From assembly GCF_051020975.1 (NCBI RefSeq), contig NC_135044.1, forward strand, positions 8,124,501 to 8,188,500: 64,000 nt of DNA, read 5' to 3'. Position numbers and translations under genes: made by a program. Source of the DNA: Osmia lignaria lignaria (Eukaryota > Arthropoda > Insecta > Hymenoptera > Megachilidae). The first letter of the stretch is position 1; each line of letters begins with the position of its first letter. The notes under the pieces were generated by a model. That model searched no databases and was not told the DNA's origin. It worked only from the letters and a program-made list of their open reading frames with translations. Positions 12,317 through 26,500 of the stretch are shown here, piece by piece.

Positions 12317-14619
12317 TTACAATAATACTTTCCAATCGAATCTAGTATTACTTGTATGTGTTATAGGGGGGAATGGTGGTGGATAAAGTTGCCAACCATC
12401 CAACCCTTCACGTGCCGTTAGACATGCTAAATATGGTACTCTTTGAGCTAATTTAGTAACTTCCGAAGCTGGTGGTATTCTACCACCTGTTAATTGCCTT
12501 GTACAAGCTGCTAAAGAAGCAGCATGAGCTACAATTAAAATATTTCCTACAGTACTTTCAATAATTCGTTTGATTAATTCGTAACTTCTCTCATAATACT
12601 GGGCTGCGTTTTCTTTTAATGGAAGCTCTTTTGTTTTAATCACTGGATCATAGCTTTTGTCTATATTAAAGCCTGCTTTTATTAATTCTTCGGATGTCAT
12701 CCAAACTGGAACACCATTTGGATACCATGCTAACCACTCAATAAGACCGGGCTCTATTTTCATTGGAATGTTTGAGTCTAATCCTTTTAAAATGTGAGCT
12801 AACGTTTGTATACATCTTAATGAGGGCGATGTAAAAGCCACATCTATTTTAATACTGGATGATTTCATAGCTTCTCCTACCAAGCTTGCTTGTACTTCAC
12901 CTACAGTAGTTAAGGGACTATCATTTCGAAAGTCTTGTATATTTCTTGACGGTATTTCCTTTGGCATGTTCAAATCTCTGCGAACATATGAGCCGTTTGA
13001 TTCGAAGCAATAACGAATCCATGCCCCAAATGTAAAATCTACTCTTTCTCCATGGCGACATATAAAAATTTGTCTTGAGGAACTTGAAGGTGCCTCAGAA
13101 GCCTCAATCTATACAGAAAACAATATATAAAAATAAAATTAAATGATCAAAAGGATAATTAGAAATAATATGATTACCGGTTCATTGGTTGTTGCAATTC
13201 CATCAGGACTATCTACAGAATCACCTGATGATAATACTGGTGGTTTTCGAGTAACAGGTATTTCTTCCTTTTCCGAAATGTCATTTCTATTATCAGTAAT
13301 TTGTATAGTAGTATGTAAAGTCCACGAATCTGATTCAGCTGTACGTTTTGTGTGATTTAAAGGTAGATGGCCTGAAATACCAGTTAACCAAGAGATACCT
13401 TCGACCCAACCATCTGTGGATACACTACATGCTCCTTCTGGAATATAAATGTAATCTCCCACCCTTAATTCCAATTCGTCATGCTCTCTAGGCATGTGAG
13501 CATGTGTAACTTTATGTACATGTGCATTTTGGAGTCTAGAATCTCTGGAATATAATCTAAGTTCCCAATTAGCTGAAGAAGTAAGCTTCAATTTTTCTAC
13601 CATTAAACGAAGCTGTTGGTATAAATTGCTGGGAAATTGATATGCTAATGTTAAATGCAATGATTTTATTTGAGGTTCTGCAGAAATACCCAAACTAGTT
13701 AGTTTATTTACATAACGAACAGAAATGTTTTTCAGCCATTCAGCATTTACTTCTTTAACAAAAAGACCCATAAAATTGGGAGAAATGTAAGTTTCTAGCT
13801 CAATATTGTCTGATAGTTCATCTTGGTTAACTATATTTTCAAGGGCATTTACTAATTCTTCTGTAGATTCATCTGGTGCCTGCAAGCACAACATTCGTGT
13901 TATTTTATATTATTTTATATATTAATATTATTATAACATCATACATTAAAGAACGAGACAAGTGTAATATGTGGCATATAATTATGTGCTCCATTCCATA
14001 TGAGTTCTTTACTCTCTGACCAAAATTTCATAAGCTCCTCAGCTAATTCACCAGTGGGACAAGCATATAAAACATATTGTCTATGGGTATCAGAATCCAA
14101 AGTTGGATCTCTAACATGAGCTACTAGCCAATCGGATGCAAGTTGAATACCTCGATGTCCTGTAGCAGCTAGTGCTTTTTCTCTAGAAAAATAATACAAT
14201 GTCAACTTTAATTACTGCAAGTCATACAATTAATCCTATTACCTCTCTTACATAATAAAATACAATACATTTATGACATAATGTACATTGCATATTATTT
14301 TAAAGCAACACCAAAGAAACAGTAAATAATAAAAATTTAAATAATATAGTCAAAATAAGTATAATTTAATGAAAAAAGAATGTAAACAATAGTAGTACTC
14401 TAAGTTTGACAGCTGTTTGTTTACAGTGCTACCTTGCAATCATTCCTAATTGCTCGTAAAGTTAAAGTGGAAGAACGACATTCTTATGATTTTATTATAT
14501 CATAATACTCACGCTCGATGTTTCGGAAAACCCAACTGTAAAAGTGTTTGCAACGGGGTTAAATGCTGTTTTAAAATTTTCGTTGGAGTTGGATTTTTCC
14601 GCGGTGGTAACGTCGCCAT
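12317..14619 (-). CDS. UBASH3: UBASH3/TULA (Sts) family: UBA, 2H, SH3 and histidine phosphatase, 4 exons
   Basis: Exons in transcript order 14619-14513, 14182-13945, 13879-13178, 13108-12317; 612 residues (human UBASH3B about 649). Domains in order: UBA at about 12-60 (LLQLGFPKHRAEKAL); a 2H-phosphoesterase-like domain with two HxT motifs, HIT at about 107-109 and HLT at about 190-192; SH3 at about 225-295 (VGDYIYIPEGA, GISWLTGISGHLPLNHT); and a C-terminal histidine phosphatase with RHGER at 367-371, SPSLRCIQT near 447, the acid Glu in IEWLAW near 473 and the second catalytic His in IVAHAAS near 544. All phosphatase residues known to matter in Sts-1 (RHGxR, second Arg, Glu, His) are present, so it should be active. 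Vertebrate members dephosphorylate Syk-type kinases and bind Cbl and ubiquitin; the insect substrate is not known from sequence. The first ATG in frame was taken as start. Confidence 0.92.
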
Positions 14620-15407
14620 GACGGTACATTACATTTCGGTAGCTGCTGCCAACATTGTTGAAAGGAATGCCTTTAGCCTTTGTAACATGTATCGATTAAA
14701 TCGAGTCGAATCTTCGATTCGATTTGGAATTAGAAAATTCAAATTTTTGAAATTATAACTTTCTTATCATCGCAAGTCTTGTTCATTTGTCACTATATGC
14801 GCACAGTGAGTGTAATTCAAAATATATAAAAATATAAATAAATAAAGATTATATTATTGGATTGGGAAAATAATAATTTGTTAATATGAAATATTGACCT
14901 GCGGTGATTTGACAGAAAAAGCATATTAAAACTCACTCGAAACCCACTGTGTACACAAAATTGTAATTCGAATAACTGTATTTCATTTCTTCGTATCCAA
15001 CGCATACTCCATAACAATTTTAACAATGGCACACGACCAGTATATTATGCAAAGTTAGTGTAGAAAACAGCGATATGTTTACATATGTTCATTCGTTACA
15101 ACATTCGGTTACAAACATTCTTCGCGTTGCAATATTACAGTAAACGAGTAATAAAAAAAACTTCGTAAATTACGAATTGTTCGAGGATCATTTAAATTTC
15201 ATTAATAAATGATTCTAATAATGCTATATTGTTTAATAAGAAGAATTAATGAAATTATGCATAGAAGCTATTAACATTTTTTAAATTTTTAATCAGAGAT
15301 TTAAGAAGCGCTTTGATATTAGCAAATTTTTATAACATTTCCTCCATGTATATGAAAATGATGAACTTTATAGAAAATTTAAATGATCCTCGCAGCACTT
15401 ATTATGC

Positions 15408-15410
<3 letters not shown>

Positions 15411-15445
<35 letters not shown>
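15411..15445. repeat. (TA)n microsatellite
   Basis: About 17 uninterrupted TA units in non-coding DNA. Confidence 0.9.
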
Positions 15446-15448
<3 letters not shown>

Positions 15449-16744
15449 TACACATTGTATATAAAATAGAACGCCTTCAACCCTGCCAATTTCGATTCTT
15501 TACAGACACATGAAACTTTCGAATCTGTCCATTACTGTACAAACATTAAGCTCGAGCTTCTCGTGTTACTTTTTACGTAAGGTTGATTGTTTCTCAAAAA
15601 CTCGTTAGACACACGTAACGCAGAAAACGAGATATGTAATTTAAAAAGTATGATAGACGTTTTTCAAATTCGCTTCTTTCCCATTTTTCCTCGCACCTGT
15701 TTCCATCTGGCTTTCTTTGGTATACCAATAAAATTCCACTTTAATCACATAATGCACATTCTTTAACAACGTTAATCATACTACGAAAATTATTTTTCCA
15801 TATTCACAGAGATTCTATAAACGATCCTTGCGTTGAAAATTATTCTGTAATAACATATATATTCTTAAAATGATAATTACTTTGCAACATTGCTTGAGAA
15901 TCATTTATTTCAAGCCAACAGAACTAAAAAACTGTGTATTTTAAATCATTTCAAATAATACTCTTTTTAGACAATGATAAAATAAAGTAGAAAAAGAAAT
16001 TCGTATGACTAGGTCATTGTTTATGCTTTCAAAAAGATATGGAATAAAATCTGAAATTTCTAACACCCATGATAAATGCATAATATAGGTAATATAGTTA
16101 CTGATTTTTTGTATCAATTTTAGCTTTTTTTTTTACACGGATCGAACTATCATTCGTATTACAAATCTTATTCTCTTCTAATAGCCTATACAAAATTTTG
16201 TATAAACTCTTCAGCTTCTACAAACTTTTAAATGTAAATTAATTTATTATTAAAAGTATATCTTTGCCGAATTCGATCGATAGTACCACCCATGTATTAT
16301 AAAATCATAGGTAATATTTATTACAAAAAAAAAGAAGGTACAAATTCTTCGCGTGTTATTTATCAGAAGCTGATAATTTATTTCCATATCGTGTAAAATA
16401 GAGATTGTAGGATTAAAAATACTGTTATATTAGTATATAGTCGATAATAATGCGTGTTTATCACTTAAACGACCAATTAAAATTGTCACTATCATCACTT
16501 TCTTCTGTTCGATTGATCAGTTGATCTCGAAACGTGTTTCCATCACGCAAGCCGAACGATTGTTTAATTAAGAAAAATTCTAATAATTCATCGATCGTTG
16601 TTTCGAGATGAATTATTTCACCGATGAGCTAATGAATAGGAATTCGGTGTACAATTAGAAAGGCGAACCAAATGTCATTGGTTGATCGCAGTATTAAAAA
16701 ATATATCGGCTATCATCTCTACGATTGAAAGGAAGAAGAACCTG

Positions 16745-16892
16745 CATTGGCGTAACTAGGATTTTATAGAAATTTGGAATTCTGAAATTTTAGAAATCTG
16801 AGATTCTGGAATTTTAAAATCTTAAAACTATAGAATGGTGAACGAACCAGTCTACATATTTTCACCCTGGCCTCACCCTAGTTACTCCAGTG
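16745..16892. mobile_element. MITE-like element with about 16-bp terminal inverted repeats
   Basis: The left end CATTGGCGTAACTAGG (16745-16760) and the reverse complement of the right end, CACTGGAGTAACTAGG (16877-16892), match at 14 of 16 positions. The interior is about 115 bp, AT-rich, with no coding capacity and degenerate GAAATTT/GAATTCTGAAATTT-type reiterations. Size and ends fit a decayed non-autonomous DNA transposon. No clean target duplication was identified. Confidence 0.55.
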
Positions 16893-17858
16893 ACAACTTG
16901 CATTATTCGTTTTAAAAGCACCCTGTAATATTAAGAAGTAATCATCGCCCTTCGAATCTCCTAAAAAAATCTCTCAACAACTAGAATGTCGAGGATCTAC
17001 GAAACGATTTAACGATCGAATAACACCGGTCTGAGTTTATTTTGCAAAAAGATTGTACAAAATTTCCTCGATAAATTCCACCGATAAAAACGTGTCTCTA
17101 AACGATTCTAATAACAATTTACGAACGCTAAAACGCCTCGATTGTCGAGGAAAAAATTGTGAAATGTTGCTTCGTGGAACGTTCGTTGGGCTAAAAGTTT
17201 GACTAGTATTGCACGAGAATCGGTCGAACGTTGGTAACGAAAATATTCTTTAAATTCAATATTTTAGTACAATTAACGCGTTGAATGCTGCAAAGAAATA
17301 TACGTCAGGGTACCATTTATTTAACTCAGAAAACGTAAGAATTTTTCCTGGAAAGAGTTAAACACGTTGACCGATATATCATTCATATTAAATTTAAATC
17401 TCGTAACCCACCTGTAGCATTCAACGTGTTAAAAAATTCGTTGAATCGACGTTGCATCAAAAGTTGCACCTCTGCATTCGATGGATCCATGGTAAAAAGA
17501 AAAAAATTTCGAAAAGGGAAGACATTAAATACATTCGCGAGAAATACAGATGGCGAGGAACGTCACCCTCTGGACGCGTCTTACCGTCGGTCACCGACTA
17601 CTGCTAGAATCAAAGTATTTTTCGTTAATCGATAAATTCAAACATAGCGGGTATCGTATCTACACGCATCCACGAGTGATTAAAAAAAAAAAGAAGAATC
17701 TGTTGCGTCGCTCTAGAAAAAGTTCCACGTTACAGACTTAACATTTGCGCGTCGCGTCGTCACGGTAGCCAGTGTCAAACTGAAAAGGACGTCACTTTTA
17801 ACGATCCATCGGGTCGTTATTCGTTACAGTTCCAGAATGATTTCGACGATCGATCTTA

Positions 17859-20800
17859 TCAGTCGCGATCTTTGGTCAGGTCCGATGGCTGATCACAGGA
17901 GGACGTGGTGGTCGGCGACATATTCATCCTGGATGTAACAGGAAGCGACAAACCCGCTGCGCTCATCGCTACGTTCAATGGTATCGTGATGAACGGTTGA
18001 TTACTCTGGGACGAATTCGACTGGTTTATCGTGCCTGCGAAACAATGCGAAAACCTCTACTTGGGAAACAGGAAGGAGGAGGAAAGATCAACCCTTCAAC
18101 CCCTCGTCTCTCTCGTTCTTGGTTACGAAAGGATGGTGGATGCGTGTAGGGGTGTTTGGTCCAGGGTTCATCATGGTTTCTCACCTCCTTCTTGAGAGAT
18201 TTGCACTGGCTGACCGTTTTGACCGATACCGAGCAGAACCCCTGGACTCGGCGAGTAAATCACTGTCTGTGGCATCTGGTACATTATACCTGCGAACAAT
18301 TATTATAACTTTAAGGAAGACGAATTGCTGAGATAATAGCAATTTAACCCTTTTCCGTTTCGATTTTATTCAATTCATAATCTTTCATTTTATTTTCATT
18401 CTCTAAATTTTCCGCTCTTCCTTCAAATATTATTTTTCATTATTTGAAAATCTCTACGCTATATGTTTTACCTACATCCTTTCTAAAGTTTTTAAATCTC
18501 GAATAGAGATAGAACGAATTTACCGATGACCCACTGCTGTTTGGGTTTCTTTCACTACTTAAATTAATTCCGGAAGCATCGCTAAAAATATACGTTTACG
18601 TGGTGAACATAATATGAAATCAGATTAGACTTAAGTGGTACAGATAGACAAAACAGTGCAGACCACGATACGAGACTAAACATATGTTAATTATTTCTAT
18701 TAATTATATTTATAGAATATGTTCGACGCAAGGTCCATTTGAACCATGGGTACCAAAGGGTTAAAACTACTTCTAAATCGCAAATCGAAGAAATAAATAA
18801 ATAAAATTTCCAATTGAAAATAGAATTCCAATGGGAAACGACACACACGCGCACCGGTCTTACAGTTAAGCGTCTCGGAGAAGAATTAATTACTCGAACC
18901 GACCAATCAACTAATCGACAACGTTCAATGTCAAAGAAGAAGAACTCGAGGAGACACCTCTTCGACCAACCAAAGAGGCGAAGGGGGGAAAAGAAGAAGG
19001 AAGAAACCCAGAAACAAGGTTGAACGACAAAGGAGCAATCGGATGGCGAACGAAGGGGGTAAGATCGAACGGATCGGATATCAACGCGGCGGAGTTATCA
19101 AAATTCCTGCCGGGACAGTTTGTGCCATTGGGAACAATGGAAAGGCGAAAAGAAAGAATAAAAAAAATAAAAAAAACTCGTACGTCATGCTGGCGATCGG
19201 TAAGTCGGATGGCATCCACTCCATATATTAGCATCGATATTTATGTGTACACCTGCATCGGAGCGCGGCTTTCGACCGGATCTTACTTCCCAGTTAGGCA
19301 GCGCGTCGTTGTCTTAGTTTGGTCATCGCGGCCCGTACAACTCCTTATGTACTCCCCTACACGGATAACCTCGTCATCGCTCGCACACTTTTCGCATTTT
19401 AAGTGTCCTCTTTCCTTTATCTTCTCCCTCTCTTTTCCTCTCTCCCTCTCTTATACGCATCATACGTTTACCTCTCTGATACCATTCTCTCGTTTTCTAC
19501 TCGCCTCTCCGTCTACCAGCCTACCTGACCGATTCGATTGCACGACGGTACCTACCGCTCTAACGATTTTCCACGCCACTTCGATATAGCCCGCGCGACC
19601 TGCCGATACGCCCACGAGGAAATTCGTTCCTATCCACGTACGCACCGCCCAGCGATTGTTCCGAGCTTTTGGAGAGGAATCCCGAGGTGAAATAGTTACG
19701 ATACCCCTCAGGCTCTAAGTTGGGAGAAAACGACTTTTGGTAACCATTGTTTCCTCGCCGGATTACGCAAACACTGACGACGGGGGGTTTACCCCTCGGA
19801 CCGATTTTACTTACATCTTAAAGGGAAGCAAAACTTACCGGAGTGATTTTTCGAAAGATCCTTCGACACTGGGGAATCACCGTCGCTGGTGTCTCCGTCG
19901 CTTTCGTTCGGGCAAACGTCCGACCTAGGCGAAGTGCCATCCTCCTGAAACAGAAAGGCATAATTGGTTACCAGGAGAAATAATAATTTGAAAAGATTGC
20001 ATTCGTAAAGTATAAGATCTACTGGTACAAAACTTATGAATCATCGTCACAAGGTTTCTGCCTACCTCTACGAACGACACTTCCTAGAAATTCTCTGACG
20101 CTTCCGTAAAGCAGGCGAATTAATTAGCCAACAAAGTAACGCGTAGAGGAGTCGCGCGATAAACTGACCCAATGAAAAAACGATTAACCGGTAGGAAAAG
20201 CGGGAGAGACGTTAAGTGATACAGAATTGCTTGCGAGGCGCAAATTCCAGATCGAACCTGTAAATCTTTAGATAACGCCGCGGCAATAATATCGGCGAGC
20301 CAATCAAACGGTCAACTAACCGATCAATCAACTAGCCCTACCAACCAACTAAGCAACGAAACAACGAGCAACGAATCCAACTTACCTACCTACCTACCTA
20401 CCTACCTACCTAGCAGCCAGAGATGCGCCAGCTTGTTCGCGCACCTTATATGGCCATCCGCGCGGCCTCAACTCGTACACCGCGCTTCCACGGCAGATTC
20501 TCACAAATTTACGCAGGACTACGTTTCCCCGGGTGACTTTCTCTCCCTCGCTCTACCACTGAATACCTTTTTTCCACGGCGAAACCGTGAACGGGCAAAC
20601 CTATCCGTTATACATACATTTCGACTCCTTCGTTAGCACGCGTACACGTGTCCTCCGCTACCACCTCGGGAGAAAGCGAATCGGCGAACCTAATCCTTCC
20701 GCGATACAATTATCAAAATCGAAGATGAATTTTCGAAAAAGTCTGGCTTAAATCCGAAGAGCATCCTTCTGTAAGTTTCTTAGCTGTGACTTCAGAAGTA

Positions 20801-23509
20801 ATACAACCCACGGTGTGTTTAGCATAATAAGACAAGAAGAAGACGAATGGCCGCGATGGGGAGAGGAGTAAACGTTTGAAAAATGATTTCATCGTGGCTC
20901 CAGTCCAGTCGACTGATCAAACTACTCCACTTTCGAACTGGTTATCGAAGTACAATGAAGTGGAAGTGCGAGAAACGTTCCTTTGGAAAGTGGATGGAAA
21001 CGCATCGGTGTATTTGTTTCTTTTCTTTTTTTATTCGTTAACTTTGATACGACGGAGTCGAAGAAACATAAACGTCCTTTATCCTCGAGAGAGCGAGACC
21101 GTTAAGGAGATCTCTAAACGCGTTCCAAAGGTTCTGAATTCCAAAAGCAGCGCGAAGCATTAATCAGTCTACCCTACTTCCGAACAATTATGCTACTTCG
21201 GTATCCTTCCATTTCGCTTCAAAACTAATACCTTCCCCACCGGCGGATCCGTGATGCACGTCATAACACCGGGGAAAAACAATTTCCGCAAGCTCGAATG
21301 GGAGATGGCTACCGGTTAGGATTTAGGGGACTAAGGGTTGCGAAAGCGACCCTTGCCCGTTGTCGGCGATCACTTCCGAGTCGCATTTGTACCCCTCCGT
21401 TACCACGGGTGTGTATAGAAGGCGCGACAAAAACCGACATTCCTGATTCTTAAGTTGGTCTCTATATAAGTATCTGCCATCGCGAACATTGCCTGTATAT
21501 GGCGACAAGCAGCCTTTGACAAAGGTGACCGTATATGGTATTCTGCTTCCACCTTCCATACCTTCTCTCTCTCCGCCATCTTTCTCTTTCCCTTCTCCCT
21601 GATTCCTCCCCACCTGTTTTCTGCCCTTCTCTCTTTCGCCCTGCCAAGTAACCGACAGCTGCTGTCTTCGTCGCTTACCAACACCGCGATTCACCTCAGG
21701 GTGCCTCCTTGGTCAAATACATCATAATAATCGTTAAGTCGTTAGATCGTAAATCGTGGGGCTAAGAACCCTCGGAAACGGTAGCCGCCTCCCCTTAGGA
21801 ACTTACGCGTTCGAGGGCGCATCGCCACCCTTATCTCGCGCGTGCGTTCGAAATTATGTTTATTCGTTTGGTTAAACTTCTCGAAACTTAACGCAACGAT
21901 TCCTTTTGAAATTTTACATAAAACGCATTCGGAAAAGGGCGAGGAAAAGGACTGTCCTTCGAAACATCGTGATTTCGAAGCGCAAACCTACCTTGCCCGA
22001 CTCACCCTGAAAAGATGGATAGCCTGAATAGCAAAATGGAATGTTTATCCGGTGTCTTATTTTTAAGAGAACTTTTTTCTTTTACAAAAGTGATCGCAAA
22101 AGTTGAATGATTTAAGCCTCTTTTCGTTGTTTTGTATAAAAGAAAATGTTAGTAATTTTTTACTGTCTGAAACAGTAGCGCCTATATTATTTACAGAAAA
22201 AAAAAAACGCTTTTAAATTAGTTCTAATTTAGCAGGGACGCACAGACGAAAAGTAAAAGCGATTCGCGCCATTAAAGCGACAGCGACAAAAAACGAAATC
22301 CAACATCATTAGCGAGAAATAAGAGAGAGAGAGAAAAAAAACAGAGCATTCTTTATAACTTTCTTTCGTCAACAATGTTATGAAGTACATGCTGAGTACG
22401 AGCAAGTGGTTCGTTCAGCTGGACTGTTAATACCTAACTGGAACCAGCTCGTTTTCTTTAATCTTCTCGACGCAACAACTAGTTCAGCGTTTCACGCGAA
22501 ACTATTACCTAATCGCAACGAATTCCTTCCATTTCCATCATCGTCGGTCGGGAATTCGCGAAAAGTGAACGACGCGAAAGATTTTTTTAAAAAAAAAAAA
22601 AGGTGAGGAGAATTCGAATACGGTATGTTCGCTAAAAACAGGCGGGTTTTTTTATACCTACCTGTTAGAACAAACAAACTGGGCACCTTAAAGTTACCAA
22701 CAATCGTTGCTATTTTATGATAATATTCGTACGATGACAAAACGCACAATCATGGAATCGTAATTATTAAACAAAATAATAATAATAATAATAATAATAA
22801 TACACGTGCGTGTAATATAAATATTATCACAGTATTTTACAAGTACACTATTTACACATGTGATACATAAGCTAAATAGGCACGCCAGCCGTACATTTCG
22901 TGATTAACCGTTTAGGATTATCGTAAACGTAATATTAATATATTATTTGTACTTTGTGCGTCGATGGGAGAAGATGCACGGATTACATATTACCATTATG
23001 TATTTCCAATTTTCAATCTCCCTTGCTTGTCACGCCTGCACGTAATTAATCGTTCTTCTCCACTTTTCTATTAATTTTTTTTTATTCCCTTCCTGTGCTT
23101 TTCCACGTGTTACGTTTATCTTCTATTTATCTATCTATCTATCCTCTATGTTCTGTTTTTTTTTTTTTTCTTTTAATGTTGTCCAATATTAAGCGGTATA
23201 AAAAAAAAAGAAAACAACATACACGCACACACACGTACAAAACGTAAGCATGCACAAATGTATAAAGGGACGAGCAGAGGTTCTTTTTCTTCTTTTTCTT
23301 TTCTGTTCTCTCTACTTCGTAAAGTATAAAAATGGAGAGGAAACACACAGGAGGAGGGATACTGTGAATTAAATTAAAAAGGTATTTTAAATACTAGCTA
23401 CTTAATCTACGATAGAGAAAAAAAAAACAAACAAACAAATACTACACATGCCACTTTCAATACAACACATTACGGAACAATGTACGATGCACACAACAAT
23501 GTATAGATG

Positions 23510-23549
<40 letters not shown>

Positions 23550-26500
23550 GCACAACAATGCCAAGCGTGCACCGCCGGGTCTCTACTGGCTCGGACTCGC
23601 ACCCACGTACTACGATTTCTCGTTTCTTCGGTGGCTTTTTTTCTTTTACCACAGGGAAAGGCGGAACACCTCGACCTGAACTACATGAGTATTTAAAAAA
23701 AACAAGGATGCCTCGATAAGGATCTTTGATGGAGGGAAAAAGGGTGAAATGCTCGGATCGTTCGATTTTCCGCGGATTCCCGGTCTCGCGAATCCCACGA
23801 ACTTAGGTACGATATCGTTAGGTACGTATTAAATAGAATCGAGGGGAACCGAGGCGAACCAATTCGGTAGTTGTCGCGGACTGTTTCAACCCTTTACAGT
23901 TGGAAGCCGTTCGATATTAAATTTATATCGCAATAAATTTCATCATTTTCTTCCTTTTATATGATATACAAAATTAAATTGAAATTGGGGATCTCTCCAT
24001 GGTCCGCCGTCCGAGGATGAATATTCCCACCTTCTGACTGCTAAGGGTTAAAAGTTCCTTAATCGTTTGGAAATTATTTTAAATGAAACAATATAATTTT
24101 TATTAAATCGTTGAGTATTTTATGGAACAGTGATGTTAGATTGTTTCGAATAGAACTGGAATTGATTTGCTTCAGTTCCCTTAATATATGTATATCTCGT
24201 TGCTCGGCGACGATCGATCAATTTACAACGTATTTACAGTTCTTTAAATAAATAAAAATGATTCCGTGGTGGTAAGATATTATAAATACGATTCGAGTTC
24301 ACGAGAAAACGGGACGCGTAGGTAATATAAAAAAAAAAGTACGCGGTTCATCGAGTATTTACGTCACACGAATTAATACCCTAACTGTACGATTAAGAAT
24401 TGTCCCTACTTAATTCCTCGTTTGTTAAACGAAATCAAATCTCGTCGATACGTGTCCTGCGATATGTTTTCATCCCGTAAAGAAGTACGACTCGAACGGG
24501 CACAATTGTCGCCCATGATACCCACAGTATCGTAGAAAAAGTCTTTGGACTTTGATTAACGTATAGATCTAGCCACTGATTCGTATTTTCATTATTAATA
24601 TTTTTTTCGCTCGAGCTTACGATCATTAAAATAATTAAAATATTATGAAATTTACCAATGACATTTTCTATGATAGTTAATCCTTCTCGATCGAAATTCG
24701 CTTTAATCACTCAAGAAAACTCGTTTCAATTTATCAAAGATATAAAAATCCTTTGGCGTGTGTAGCTTCCTATCGAAAAGGGTTAACTATTACCAGAAAT
24801 CGCAGTGCCTGAAACACGTAGAAAGATCGTAAACTCCATAATTCCAACTATTTCCACAAACGACTTGTTAAAAGCTGGATCGTTAACGAACGATCCATTA
24901 CTTGGAAAAATCGACCGATTATCCTCGTTTCCCGCGGATAAGTCTCGTACGATTGGACTAGATTTATACGTTTGTTAACGGAGCAATTTTCGGTCAGTTT
25001 TTCATTGAAAACATCATCGTCGCACGCCCGGTTATTGAAAATCGGCATCGTATCGTCGAAAGACTCTCCCTGAGCCTACCGTAAGGGACACGGTGGGACG
25101 CGAAATAACTTTGCTCGTATATTAAGTACAGTGGAAAACCTGCTGCGTTAAGTAGCGTGGTCGACCCCGTCTTAAAGGATGACAGGTGTCCGTAGAGTAG
25201 AGCTATCGCTCGCGATACCGAGTCGAGAGAAGAGTTAATTGCTCGAAACTGTTCGGAACGAGGCAACCGTGGCAAAACATCGTTCTGATTGTCGTTACAA
25301 CTGTACTAGGATCTCCGCGCGTCTCGATACCATAAGAGGTCGTGATTTTACCTCGTCGACTGATTTGGTTGAATCTTTTTTACCGCACCTGCCACGTAAT
25401 TATGCGAACTAGTCCCCGTAAGTTTACTATAATACGTCTTTGCGTCGATTAATCAAGCTATTGTAGCAGGAGCGGAGAAAATAATAAAAATATTAACACT
25501 TGAATTTACGTCAAATTAATCGTCAACGCGGTGAACGTTCGGCATAATAATTTCGAGTCCCTAGTTGATCACGTTATTCACGCTTCGTACGGGATATCAC
25601 TATCCCTACGCACGCGAAAAGAAAATAACCGTACTTTCATTGATACCGGATGCGATGCGCCTGATCGAGAATTTCGATATTCATAGTCCGGAAAAGAAAG
25701 TCGGAAGTCGTACGGGAACTTCCTCCGTCCAGTTGATTCGTTATTCAGTTTGCACGACGATTTTACGTCAATCGACGCGACACGCTCCTGATAATGAACC
25801 ATTACTATGTTATAAATCCTTGTAACGACACCGAGCGTGTGTCCATTCTTCGAAATGTCACGACATTTAAACTGAACGCCGCGAAAAGACGAACTTCAAC
25901 GCGTTAACTTCTAATTCGAGGCGACGGTTTCGCGTCTTGGACGGAATCGCGCCAACGCTGAAGCGTCTGTTGAGTCAGAAAACAGAAGCTAAGCTTCGAA
26001 ACACCTCGTTTCACTCATCTATCTTACGTCCGAAACTACCCTCTAAAAACCTGACCCTTCTCGCAGGTACCGCGAACGATACCAAGCTGCGCAAACGTTC
26101 TTAAATACGACATATTACTTGAAGAAGCCAAGAATTGTCACAGCCGATCGAGCATAGTCGACGCGAGCGCGATAGTGCACGAATAATTGCTGTTACGCTG
26201 GCAGACCGTCGCGTCGGCGATACCTGTAACGCGGATTATCGGTTATCACTATACTCCACGGATATCCACGTCGCGTGTAATTTAGACTTTTCTTAGTTAA
26301 GAGTAAGTGCAAAAGAAGAAGCGTCCCATTACATGATGCCTTGTATATCAATATTTCATTAAATAGCAGGTAATGATCCTTTCAAGATTCTCCCAAGACT
26401 AAAGGTAGGTACGTTTAATGGGAGACTCGACTCTATAACTTCTACCGGGTATACCTACACGTCGGTCCGTGTTACTGATCAATCATGGGAAGCAACACGG

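Larger units (their letters stand above)
14620..17858. other. Gene-poor AT-rich region upstream of UBASH3 and downstream of blistered
   Basis: Holds the UBASH3 promoter side and the 3'UTR/downstream flank of blistered. It includes a (TA)n run (15411-15445) and one inverted-repeat MITE-like element (16745-16892). I see no convincing gene; the short frames are not supported by family likeness or splice structure. Confidence 0.55.

Noticed and set aside
19020..19589. 189-codon plus-strand open frame inside a blistered intron
   Set aside because: Low-complexity Ser/Arg/Leu mix without domain, no splice or start context, lies in pyrimidine-rich intron DNA.
23402..23719. Several short frames around a (TA)n repeat
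   Set aside because: Repeat-driven Tyr/Ile runs, no conserved sequence.
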